DNA of 64,000 nucleotides from CAZHTS01 sp964535315 (GTDB lineage Bacteria; Chloroflexota; Anaerolineae; Anaerolineales; Anaerolineaceae), in assembly GCA_964535315.1 (NCBI GenBank), contig CAZHTS010000009.1:1-64000 (forward strand), given 5' to 3'. The number at the start of each line of letters is the position of its first letter. The first letter of the stretch is position 1. This document shows positions 17,912 through 24,529 of this stretch, piece after piece. The notes beneath the pieces are model-generated. The model was given only the letters and a program-made list of their open reading frames with translations, made no database searches and was not told the DNA's origin. Both the position numbers and the translations under genes were made by a program.

Positions 17912-18156
17912 GCGAATACGTTCCCAATTACAGCGATGACGAGCGCATCCAGGCGCTGATCGAGCAGTTGGACGCCTATATCAGCCACTATCACGGCGGT
18001 TCGGTCAGCCTGGTCTCGTTTGACGGCAAGGTGCTCAAGGTCAAACTGGGCGGCGCCTGCCTGGGCTGTCCGCTCTCGCCCACCACCCTGCAGGGCTGGG
18101 TGGCCGGCACCGTGCGCCAGTTCTTCCCCGAGATCGAGCGGGTCGAGTCGGTATAA
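17908..18156 (+). CDS. NifU C-terminal domain (Nfu-type) iron-sulfur scaffold
   Basis: An 82-residue protein consisting of one Nfu domain. The Fe-S-binding CxxC is present as GACLGCPLS, preceded by DGKVLKVKLGG as in the family. Nfu proteins carry [4Fe-4S] clusters from the assembly machinery to target enzymes. It is translationally coupled (ATGA) to the cNMP-binding protein upstream. No other Fe-S assembly gene is in the window. The gene is closed by a strong hairpin terminator shared with the convergent gene. Confidence 0.9.
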   Translation: MSEYVPNYSDDERIQALIEQLDAYISHYHGGSVSLVSFDGKVLKVKLGGACLGCPLSPTTLQGWVAGTVRQFFPEIERVESV

Positions 18157-18174
18157 ACCCACACAGAAAAAAAG

Positions 18175-18207
18175 AAACAGGCCGTGGTGAACCTCCGCGG
18201 CCTGTTT
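18175..18207. terminator. Bidirectional intrinsic terminator
   Basis: A perfect 10-bp stem (18175-18184 with 18198-18207) with a 13-base loop. The plus strand ends in a T-run (to 18209), and the minus strand runs into A/T-rich sequence on the other side (18167-18174). It serves both the Nfu gene and the convergent SHOCT-like gene. Confidence 0.88.
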
Positions 18208-18234
18208 TTGTCTGAGAAAGGCGTACCGCCGGGC

Positions 18235-18609
18235 TTACTCGATAAAGACCTCGACGTGCTCGCCGTCTTCGTCATCGTACACATCGACGATCTTGCCCGT
18301 CTCGCCGGATTGGATATAGCCCATCAGTTGTTCCACGTCCAGCCCTTCCACCTCGGGGGAGAAACGGGCGCCCATCTTGAGCCCGGCGCTGACCACGTTG
18401 ATCGGCAGGCGCACATTGACGCGCGTTTTACCGCTGTCGGTATCCGTCACCCGCACGCGCAGCCAGCGGGGCGCCTTACCGGCGGTCGCCGGCGGGGCCG
18501 GCGGGGTGGGAGCGTCCAACATCTCGAGCAGTTGGATGCCCTCCTCGGCGCTGATCTTGCCTTCCTGGATCATTTTGAGTATCTTGAGCCGTTCCTCTGA
18601 AGTGGCCAT
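18235..18609 (-). CDS. SHOCT-like / YvlB N-terminal-domain protein
   Basis: A 124-residue cytoplasmic protein. Residues 3-32 (ERLKILKMIQEGKISAEEG, then IQLLEML) are the SHOCT-like helical pair found at the N-terminus of YvlB/LiaX-type envelope-stress proteins. After a proline/alanine linker, residues 46-124 form a beta/alpha domain with NVRLPINVVSAGLKMGARF. An AAGGAAT-type ribosome site precedes the ATG. It is a single gene. It probably belongs to the same group as DUF4097-associated proteins but lacks the DUF4097 domain. Role unknown. Confidence 0.78.
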   Translation of the reverse strand: MATSEERLKILKMIQEGKISAEEGIQLLEMLDAPTPPAPPATAGKAPRWLRVRVTDTDSGKTRVNVRLPINVVSAGLKMGARFSPEVEGLDVEQLMGYIQSGETGKIVDVYDDEDGEHVEVFIE

Positions 18610-18784
18610 ATCCTATTCCTTCCGGCGCACAGGTGCGCTACTCTATTGTACCCTGAATGGGCGCTTGTGGTGGAAAAAGAGGGCCGGGGGAGGGCGTCTG
18701 CAAAAGCCGAGTTGGCGCTCGCCAGGGCAGGCGGGAGCATCGCTCAACTTTGTGATATGATTTTTACCGGAGGAGAAAAATAAA

Positions 18785-19207
18785 ATGATCATCGTCAGTG
18801 CCTGTCTGGCGGGTTTACACTGCCGTTACGATGGAGGGGAAAAATCCTGTGCAGCAGTGCTGCGCCTGGTGGCCGAGGGGCGCGCCATCCCGCTGTGCCC
18901 GGAACAACTGGGGGGCCTGTCCACACCGCGCCAGCCGGCCGAAATCCGCGGGACACAGGTCGTGCGCAAAGACGGCGTGGACGTATCCGCCGAATTCGAA
19001 CGCGGCGCCCAGGAGGCGCTGCAAATTGCCCGGCTGGCAGGGGCAAAAACGGCCATCCTCAAGGCGCGTTCGCCTTCCTGTGGCTGCGGTACGATTTACG
19101 ACGGCAGTTTCAGCGGGGCGCTGGTCGAAGGCGACGGCGTTTTTGCAGCGTTGTGCAGGCGCAGCGGGATCGAGGTAAAGACGGAAGCGGATATCGAATC
19201 CGTGTGA
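18785..19207 (+). CDS. DUF523 protein (TudS-like thiouracil desulfidase family)
   Basis: A 140-residue protein covering the whole DUF523 domain. Three cysteine sites expected for the [4Fe-4S] cluster are present: SACLAG, LCPEQLGG and SPSCG. Characterised DUF523 members remove sulfur from 2-thiouracil. The start is fixed by GGAGGAG about eight bases upstream, and TATGAT further upstream could be a -10 box. It stands alone, followed by a toxin-antitoxin pair. Assignment to the family is firm; the substrate in this organism is inferred. Confidence 0.85.
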   Translation: MIIVSACLAGLHCRYDGGEKSCAAVLRLVAEGRAIPLCPEQLGGLSTPRQPAEIRGTQVVRKDGVDVSAEFERGAQEALQIARLAGAKTAILKARSPSCGCGTIYDGSFSGALVEGDGVFAALCRRSGIEVKTEADIESV

Positions 19208-19211
19208 GTGG

Positions 19212-19240
19212 TTGTTTTCCGCGCCCGTTAATGGTACGAT
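19212..19240 (+). promoter_or_regulatory. Sigma70-type promoter of the toxin-antitoxin operon
   Basis: TTGTTT at 19212-19217 and TACGAT at 19235-19240 are separated by 17 bases. The predicted transcription start falls inside the inverted repeat at 19244-19268. Confidence 0.65.
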
Positions 19241-19243
19241 GAC

Positions 19244-19268
19244 AACAGACTAGTCTGACCAGTCTGTT
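19244..19268. promoter_or_regulatory. Operator-like inverted repeat of the toxin-antitoxin operon
   Basis: AACAGACT (19244-19251) and its exact reverse complement AGTCTGTT (19261-19268) flank a nine-base centre. In addition CAGACTAGTCTG (19246-19257) is a perfect palindrome. Overlapping palindromes just after the -10 box are typical of Phd/YefM autoregulation. Confidence 0.7.
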
Positions 19269-19281
19269 ATGGAGGTGGAAG

Positions 19282-19539
19282 ATGAACAATATCTGGCAAT
19301 TACAGGACGCCAAAAGCAGGTTCAGCGAGGTGGTCGACCGGGCGCTGGCGCAGGGCGCGCAGATCGTCACCCGGCGCGGCAAGAAGGCCGTGGTGGTCGT
19401 GCCCTTCGAGGAGTACCAACGCCTCACCCACCAAGGCGACAGCCTGACACAGTTCTTGCTGGCTTCTCCGCTGGCAGGTACGGAACTGTCCATCGAACGG
19501 GATCAAAGCACACCACGTACCCTTGAGATCGAAGCATGA
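19282..19539 (+). CDS. Type II antitoxin, Phd/YefM family
   Basis: An 85-residue protein. WQLQDAKSRFSEVVDRAL is the Phd/YefM N-terminal signature (the K/N-x-F-S-E-x-V pattern), followed by VTRRGKKAVVVVPFEEYQRL, the second half of the DNA-binding dimer domain. The C-terminal tail should wrap around the toxin. Start ATG lies after GGAGGTGG. Its stop overlaps the toxin ATG in ATGA at 19536. It should repress its own promoter through the adjacent inverted repeat, with the toxin acting as co-repressor. Confidence 0.9.
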   Translation: MNNIWQLQDAKSRFSEVVDRALAQGAQIVTRRGKKAVVVVPFEEYQRLTHQGDSLTQFLLASPLAGTELSIERDQSTPRTLEIEA

Positions 19540-19955
19540 ATTATCTTCTGGACACCTGTGTTCTCTCGGAATTTACCCGCCGCAAACCAGACGAAAAGGT
19601 GCTCGCCTGGTTCGAGCGCGTGGAGGAGGAAAAACTCTTTTTGAGCGCCATCACCATCGGCGAGATCCAGCGCGGTGTGGCGCGCCTGCCGGATTCGCCC
19701 CGCAAGGGCGAACTGCTGCTGTGGCTGAACGATGGGCTCATCGAACGCTTTGGGCGCAGGGTGCTGCCCGTGGAAGCCCAGACCATGCTGCTGTGGGGTT
19801 CGCTGACCGCCCGTATGGAAAGCGCCGGCCGGCCCATGGGGGTGATCGATTCGCTGATCGGCGCCCTTGCGCTGCAGCACAACCTCATCCTCGTCACCCG
19901 CAACGTTTCAGATTTCCTGGCCTGCGGCGTGCAGGTGGCGAACCCCTGGGATTAA
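19536..19955 (+). CDS. vapC: PIN-domain ribonuclease toxin, VapC/FitB type
   Basis: A 139-residue PIN-domain protein. The acidic metal-binding residues are visible: Asp in YLLDTCVLSE, Glu in ITIGEIQRG, Asp in GVIDSLIGAL, plus the later NVSDF segment. The GE-x-x-x-G and two-cluster pattern matches the FitB/VapC group that pairs with Phd-type antitoxins. It is predicted to cleave structured RNA such as tRNA or rRNA when free of antitoxin. Translationally coupled to the antitoxin. Confidence 0.9.
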   Translation: MNYLLDTCVLSEFTRRKPDEKVLAWFERVEEEKLFLSAITIGEIQRGVARLPDSPRKGELLLWLNDGLIERFGRRVLPVEAQTMLLWGSLTARMESAGRPMGVIDSLIGALALQHNLILVTRNVSDFLACGVQVANPWD

Positions 19956-19960
19956 AAACC

Positions 19961-20758
19961 ATGCACTTCTCTTTCATTCAAATCAGCGATCACCACCTGA
20001 CGCCCACCGAGGCCGATCTGCTCAACGGGTTTTCGACACGCTACGCCTTCCGCGCCGTCTTAAAGCACATCGCCCAACACGCCGCCCGGCGCGCCGACTT
20101 CATCATCTCCACCGGCGATCTGGTGGAAAACCCGGATGCGGCCTCGTACGGCGCCTTTCGCCAATTGCTCGGCGTGCAAAACGCCGGCGCCCCGGCCCCC
20201 GGCCCGCTGTCCATCACCCTGGATGGCGGCCAGCCCTTTGCGTTGTACCTGCTGCCCGGCAACCACGACGACCGCCGCAACTTTTTTACCTGCCTGTTCC
20301 CCGATCACCCGCCGGCGCCCCTGGCAAACGCGGTCTTCGTCCACAAGGGCGTTCAATTCGTCTGCCTGGATTGGGGCCGGCGCGCCAAAGCCGTGGCCTC
20401 GCCCGCCATGCTGGATTTTCTCGCCGCGGCGCTGGCGACGGATCTGCCCTCCGTCTTGCTCATGCACCACCAGGTGACGCCCATCGGCAGCCGCTGGCTG
20501 GACGATTTCATCGCCGACGACGTGCAGCGCTTCTGGGAGGTCATCGCCGGGCGCAAGGTGCTGGCGGTGTGCTGCGGTCACGTGCACACCAGCAGCGAGC
20601 AGATCGTCAACGGCGTGCCGGTGCTCAGCCTGCGATCCACCGCCTTCCCGTTTGTCTTACAGGACGAGCCGCTGGGCTGCCTGCTGCCGCCGCATTACCG
20701 CCTGGTGACCCTCCAGGACGGCGTGCTGAGCAGCGAGATATTCGAGGTGCCGTTGTAG
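19961..20758 (+). CDS. Calcineurin-like metallophosphoesterase (CpdA/Icc-like)
   Basis: A 265-residue phosphoesterase. The dinuclear metal motifs are in order: QISDHHL (D-x-H variant), IISTGDLVEN (GD), LLPGNHDDR (GNHD), LLMHHQVTP and CCGHVHTS (GHxH). The order and spacing match the CpdA/3',5'-cAMP phosphodiesterase-like class III group. Start at ATG 19961, five bases after the toxin stop. Given a cNMP-binding protein elsewhere in the window a cyclic-nucleotide substrate is possible, but the family is broad. Confidence 0.85.
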   Translation: MHFSFIQISDHHLTPTEADLLNGFSTRYAFRAVLKHIAQHAARRADFIISTGDLVENPDAASYGAFRQLLGVQNAGAPAPGPLSITLDGGQPFALYLLPGNHDDRRNFFTCLFPDHPPAPLANAVFVHKGVQFVCLDWGRRAKAVASPAMLDFLAAALATDLPSVLLMHHQVTPIGSRWLDDFIADDVQRFWEVIAGRKVLAVCCGHVHTSSEQIVNGVPVLSLRSTAFPFVLQDEPLGCLLPPHYRLVTLQDGVLSSEIFEVPL

Positions 20759-20807
20759 ACGGGCGCTTTCTCCGCCCTCAGTTCACCAATTTTGGGCGCA
20801 AAGGGGC

Positions 20808-20836
20808 TTGACAGGTCGTTCGCTTGTCGCTATAAT
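20808..20836 (+). promoter_or_regulatory. Perfect-consensus sigma70-type promoter
   Basis: TTGACA (20808-20813), 17-base spacer, TATAAT (20831-20836). This exact match to the consensus is rare in a GC-rich genome and implies a very strong promoter that must be held down by a regulator. Confidence 0.88.
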
Positions 20837-20851
20837 AGAATAAATGTTCTA
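20836..20851. promoter_or_regulatory. LexA-like imperfect palindrome at the promoter
   Basis: TAGAATAAATGTTCTA overlaps the last base of the -10 box and covers the start point. Five-base arms are perfect and one further pair mismatches. It differs from the Gram-positive SOS box GAAC-N4-GTTC by one base. Confidence 0.5.
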
Positions 20852-20869
20852 AGAAGTACGGAGGTTGTG

Positions 20870-21112
20870 ATGAAAACAGGCATGCTGTGGTTTGATAACG
20901 ACACGAAAACAGACCTGCTGGCGAAGATCGCCCGGGCTGCCGAATACTACCAGCACAAGTATGGGCAGCGCCCTGACCTGTGTTACGTCCACCCCAGCAT
21001 GCTGGGGCAGGTCTCCACCGGACGCACAGCCGGAATGGAGATCCGCCCGACCCGCCAGGTGCTCCCCAACCATCTGTGGCTGGGGGTCAACGAAGCGGCG
21101 TTGCCATCTTAA
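20870..21112 (+). CDS. Small conserved-looking protein, unknown function
   Basis: An 80-residue protein starting MKTGMLWFDN, with GGAGG about six bases upstream of the ATG. The sequence has a helix (TKTDLLAKIARAAEYYQHKYG) written here in parts: LLAKIARAAEYYQ then HKYGQRPDLCYVHPSML, followed by a short beta segment. I do not recognise the family. The perfect promoter with a LexA-like palindrome suggests a strongly inducible, possibly damage-responsive product. It is monocistronic, ended by the terminator at 21159-21184. Confidence 0.7.
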   Translation: MKTGMLWFDNDTKTDLLAKIARAAEYYQHKYGQRPDLCYVHPSMLGQVSTGRTAGMEIRPTRQVLPNHLWLGVNEAALPS

Positions 21113-21158
21113 CCCCTGGGTTTCTCCTGAATTGAGCTGTTGGTTGCAAGGCCAGGCG

Positions 21159-21186
21159 ACGGCCGGAGGGATGCCTCCGGCCGTTT
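21159..21186. terminator. Intrinsic terminator between convergent genes
   Basis: Perfect 11-bp stem (21159-21169 with 21174-21184) with a GATG loop, followed by a short TTT. It lies between the 80-residue protein gene and the broken J-domain gene. Confidence 0.75.
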
Positions 21187-21204
21187 GCTATCCTGGCGCA
21201 GCGC

Positions 21205-21500
21205 TCAGCGGGTTTTTGTCAGCGCACTGGCAATGCCGTACCCGCTGGTGATTGCCCGGCCGGCGTTCTTCCCGGTGAAGTACAGGGCCCGCAGCGCCGC
21301 GGCGTCCACATCCTGCACCGCGGTAAAGCCGCGCTGCTCTTCACCAAAAGCATCTGCTCGTGGGCGTCAGCATCGTCCGGATGATAATCCGGATGCACTA
21401 CGCGGGCGCGCTTACGGAAAGCGGCTTCAATTTCCTGCGCTGTAGCGCTGCGCTGAATTTCCAACACTTTGTAATAGTCAGGCAGTTTCTTCTTCATCAT
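21205..21500 (-). pseudogene. Frameshifted J-domain (DnaJ-like) protein
   Basis: The N-terminus PDYYKVLEIQRSATAQEIEA followed by AAFRKRARVVHPDYHPDDAD is a clear J-domain with the HPD tripeptide. After about residue 50 (HEQMLL) the frame runs into improbable sequence rich in Pro/Arg/Cys and ends at 21219. In the neighbouring minus-strand frame a sensible stretch reads FGEEQRGFTAVQDVDAAALR and on to ITSGYGIASALTKTR, then stops at 21205. The break lies near 21340-21350. Either a real frameshift or a sequencing error joins the two; helices III-IV of the J-domain are not seen, so decay or deletion is likely. Confidence 0.6.
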
Positions 21501-21541
21501 CGATTTTCCCCAAAGGTTATGAAGTTTTGAACGAGCTGCGC

Positions 21542-22213
21542 TTAGTCTTGCTCGGCCGCCGACAGCGCCTCGATGTGCGGGCGGATGACGGCAATCCAGC
21601 GGGCGTAGCCCTCGCCCAACAGGTGCAGCCGGTCGTTGGAGATTTGCGCCTGAATCTCACCGTTTGCATCCACAAAATGCGGGTGGAGCGCCACATAGGT
21701 CATGCCGTAGCGTTCCGCCAGCGCCTCCAGCCCGGCGTTCAAGTGGGCGATGCGCCCGGCGTAGCGGCGATGGCGCGGCAGCAGCGACTGCACGAACACC
21801 CGCGTGCCGGGGCTGTCCTGGCGCAGGCGCTGCAGGATGGTCTCGTAGGTGGCCAGGATGGCCGCATCGCGGCGATAGCGATACCAGGGCAGGTCGTTGG
21901 TGCCGATCAACAGAAACACCGCCGCCGGCCGGCCGCTGGTGATGCTGTCCAGGCGCGCCAGCACCCCGCGCGTGGTGTCGTTGTTGATGCCGCGGTTCTT
22001 GACCGGCCAGCCGGGCAGCAGTTCGTCCCAGCGCGCCCCGTCCATCAGGCTGTCGCCCAGAAAGACGATGTCGCCCGGCCGGATGGGGTAATGGTTGAAG
22101 AAGTCGATTTTTTGAGCGTGGTGCTGGCGGATAAGCCGCTCAGCAGCCAGGCTGGCGAGGGTCAACAATACCAGGCTGGCGATCAGGACAGCAGCAAGGA
22201 CGGTAGTAAACAT
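21542..22213 (-). CDS. SGNH/GDSL-type hydrolase with N-terminal membrane anchor
   Basis: A 223-residue esterase/lipase-like enzyme. Residues 4-25 form one membrane segment. All SGNH blocks are present: FLGDSLMDG (Ser), NRGINNDTT (Gly), LIGTNDLPW (Asn) and SNDRLHLLGEGY (Asp and His). It probably deacylates or deacetylates an envelope lipid or glycan outside the membrane. It is about 70 bases downstream of the acyltransferase gene on the same strand, and the two could share a transcript for lipid remodelling. Confidence 0.87.
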   Translation of the reverse strand: MFTTVLAAVLIASLVLLTLASLAAERLIRQHHAQKIDFFNHYPIRPGDIVFLGDSLMDGARWDELLPGWPVKNRGINNDTTRGVLARLDSITSGRPAAVFLLIGTNDLPWYRYRRDAAILATYETILQRLRQDSPGTRVFVQSLLPRHRRYAGRIAHLNAGLEALAERYGMTYVALHPHFVDANGEIQAQISNDRLHLLGEGYARWIAVIRPHIEALSAAEQD

Positions 22214-22285
22214 ATCGGGCCTCTTTCTATGGCCCCATTGTATCGCAGGTCAGTGCGGATGGGTGCGAAATCGCCCCACTGCGGC

Positions 22286-22987
22286 TTACATCATTTCCGG
22301 CAGACCGCTGGCCAACGGCGCAGGCGTCTGGTTCAGGCGGTTCTCGCTCTGGCGCGCCAGCTCGATGATGTGGTGCATGACGTGATCGGCCACCCGGCGC
22401 ACGTGGTCGCGGTCCTCCACGTCGCCGCTGAAGCGCAGCGGCCGGCCGACGGTCAGGTTATACGGCCCGCGCAGATACCAGCGCCCGATCTCGGCCTGGC
22501 CGCGCACCACCGAGCGGATGGCGTGAATGCGCTCGCGCAGCAGGTGAATGCCGACCGGGATGACCGGCGCGCCGCTGGCCAGCGCCAGGCGGGCCACACC
22601 GGTGCGCGCTTTCTGAAAGCCGCCTTCCTCCGGGCTGAGCGCCCCTTCGGGGAAGATGATGACCGTCTTGCCTTCCCGCAGCCGCGCCAGGGCGGCGTCG
22701 ATGGCTTCCTGCCCGCTGCCGGCGATAACCGGGATGTGCCCCGAGCGGCGCAGATATTCGCCCAACACCGGCACCTGGAACAGCAGGTTGTTGATCAGGA
22801 TAAACGACTGCTGCCCGACCATGCTGGCGACGAAGAAGGGATCGGTGGTGCTGGGGTGATTGGCGGCGATGATTTTGGCGCCGCGCGGCAAACGCTCGTG
22901 CATGTGCACGTCCATTTTCAACATCGTACCGGTATAAGTTTTGACCACAGGCTTGGAGGCCAGGTATAAGACTTTGGAAGAAAACAT
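22286..22987 (-). CDS. plsC: 1-acyl-sn-glycerol-3-phosphate acyltransferase-like (PlsC)
   Basis: A 233-residue acyltransferase. The catalytic HX4D is HPSTTDPF, the substrate-binding motif is FPEGALSPEEG, and SGAPVIPVGIHLL is block IV. It transfers an acyl chain to lysophosphatidic acid or a related lysolipid at the membrane. Start taken at MFSSKVL (22987), which has AAAGGA upstream; an in-frame ATG at 23068 would add 27 unlikely residues. The upstream gap holds three inverted repeats. Confidence 0.87.
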   Translation of the reverse strand: MFSSKVLYLASKPVVKTYTGTMLKMDVHMHERLPRGAKIIAANHPSTTDPFFVASMVGQQSFILINNLLFQVPVLGEYLRRSGHIPVIAGSGQEAIDAALARLREGKTVIIFPEGALSPEEGGFQKARTGVARLALASGAPVIPVGIHLLRERIHAIRSVVRGQAEIGRWYLRGPYNLTVGRPLRFSGDVEDRDHVRRVADHVMHHIIELARQSENRLNQTPAPLASGLPEMM

Positions 22988-23118
22988 ACGACGATCCTTT
23001 TTATTTCTGATCTCAGCGCTCTTGCATCTGGATGGCACCATTGTAACCTGCCGGCGACGTGGGGGCATCGCCCATAAGACATATCGCGGGCATATTATCG
23101 ATGTATCCCAGGCGGTGT

Positions 23119-23210
23119 CAGGTCATGTGACCTGTTATGCCTCGCATGACTTTATAACCCCCCGGTGCGCTAAAACGGTACGTTTTCTGACGCAGCTTGC
23201 AAATTTGCAA
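23119..23210. promoter_or_regulatory. Cluster of three inverted repeats upstream of plsC-like gene
   Basis: CAGGTCA-TG-TGACCTG (23119-23134), AAAACG-GTA-CGTTTT (23172-23186) and the perfect 14-mer TTGCAAATTTGCAA (23197-23210) lie within 92 bases between the end of the oxyanion operon and the acyltransferase gene. The first could be an operator; the others could be operators or part of weak terminators. Confidence 0.45.
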
Positions 23211-23213
23211 ATT

Positions 23214-23762
23214 CTAGCCGTTTGTTTTCCCCAGTACGGCCAACGCTTCATTTACCAGCCCCCCGGTCTCCTGGCCGGGGGTAATCCAGACGATGCGCCC
23301 GCCTTGCGGCAGGCGCGCCAGGCATTCCGGGCGGACGACGATCAACGCTAGGCGATAGTCGGCCCGTTCGAGGGCGGTGAAGGCTGCCTGCCAGCCCCGC
23401 CCGGCGTCAAACTCCAGCGGGCCCAATTCGTCGATGCACAGCAGGTCACAGGCACGGATGGTTTGCAGCCGGCGGTTGCCCCAGGCAAACACACCGGCGT
23501 CGAAGTACCACGGCCCCAGGTTCTCGCCTCCCTGTACTTCGTGCGGATCACGACTGGCCAGCAGGTGGACGACATCGCTACCCGCTTCCTGGGCCAGGAT
23601 GCCGGTGCGCACATCGCCCACATAACGCCCCGGCGTGAGCAGCCCCGCAACGCGAAAACCGGCCCGCAGGGCGGCCTCACCCACCTGCCGGCAAAACAAC
23701 GATTTACCCGCCTGACGCCAGCCGCTGACCACCCACCAGGGTCTGGTCAGCGTCAGTTCCAT
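23214..23762 (-). CDS. P-loop NTPase, THEP1/DUF2478-like, in oxyanion transport operon
   Basis: A 182-residue NTPase. The Walker A loop is SGWRQAGKSLFC at the N-terminus and the Walker B-like segment is LLCIDELGPLEF, typical of the THEP1 nucleoside-triphosphatase family and its relatives. Its start overlaps the end of the ABC ATPase gene by ten bases, so it is the last gene of the uptake operon. Similar NTPases occur beside molybdate genes, which would fit a role in metal or cofactor handling, but that is inference. A nucleotide-binding chaperone role is an alternative. Confidence 0.75.
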   Translation of the reverse strand: MELTLTRPWWVVSGWRQAGKSLFCRQVGEAALRAGFRVAGLLTPGRYVGDVRTGILAQEAGSDVVHLLASRDPHEVQGGENLGPWYFDAGVFAWGNRRLQTIRACDLLCIDELGPLEFDAGRGWQAAFTALERADYRLALIVVRPECLARLPQGGRIVWITPGQETGGLVNEALAVLGKTNG

Positions 23763-24529
23763 AGCACCACCCGTTTGCCGTCGACGTTCAACACGTGCAG
23801 CGGCGTCTGGTACAGGCGGCTGAGCCAGCTGCCGGTAAAGGCTTCGTCGATGCCGCCGCTGTACAGCACCTGTCCTTTCTGCACCAGCACCAGTTGTGAG
23901 GCCAGCGAAGAAGCCATCTCGGGATCGTGGGTGGTGAAGAGGATGCTGGTGCCCTGCCCGGCGAGTTCCTGCAACAGGTGCACCAGGCGGCTCTTGTTCC
24001 CCAGGTCGAGGTGGGCGCTGGGTTCGTCCAACAGCAGCAGGCGCGGCTGCTGCGCCAGGGCGCGCGCCACCAGCACCAGCTGGCGCTCCCCGCCGCTCAG
24101 CGCCAGGATGGAGCGATCGTAGGCCGCGCCAAGCCCAACGCGCTGCAAAGCCGCCAGCGCCAGGTGGACGTCAGCCTCGCCCGGCATGTCCAGCGGTCGC
24201 AAATACGGGCTGCGCCCAAACAAAACAAACTCCAGCAACGAATAGGCGAAGGGGATGTGCTCGCTCTGCGGCACCAGCCCCATGCGCTGGCCCAATTCCT
24301 GGCGGGTGTAAGCGTGCAGCGGACGCCCACCCCACAAAATGGTTCCGCTTTGCGCCCGCAGCCAGCCCAGCGCCAGGTGCAGCAGCGTGGTCTTGCCCGC
24401 GCCGTTGGGCCCGAGGATGGCGGTCACGCTGTGCGGCTCGATGCGCAGGTTCAACCCCTGCAGGGCCGGCGTCTGGCTGCCGGGGTAACAATAACTGACC
24501 TGTTCGTATTCCAGCAGCGCTGCGCTCAT
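23753..24529 (-). CDS. ABC transporter ATP-binding protein, FecE/BtuD/MolC type
   Basis: A 258-residue ATPase. Walker A LGPNGAGKTTLL, Q-loop in GLVPQSEHIPF, signature LSGGERQLVLVARAL, Walker B LLLLDEPSAHLD and the switch His in LFTTHDPEMA are all intact. This is the FecCDE/BtuCDF subfamily. Its ATG overlaps the permease stop by four bases (24526-24529). It should energise import of the ligand captured by the fused binding protein at the head of the operon. Confidence 0.92.
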   Translation of the reverse strand: MSAALLEYEQVSYCYPGSQTPALQGLNLRIEPHSVTAILGPNGAGKTTLLHLALGWLRAQSGTILWGGRPLHAYTRQELGQRMGLVPQSEHIPFAYSLLEFVLFGRSPYLRPLDMPGEADVHLALAALQRVGLGAAYDRSILALSGGERQLVLVARALAQQPRLLLLDEPSAHLDLGNKSRLVHLLQELAGQGTSILFTTHDPEMASSLASQLVLVQKGQVLYSGGIDEAFTGSWLSRLYQTPLHVLNVDGKRVVLWN

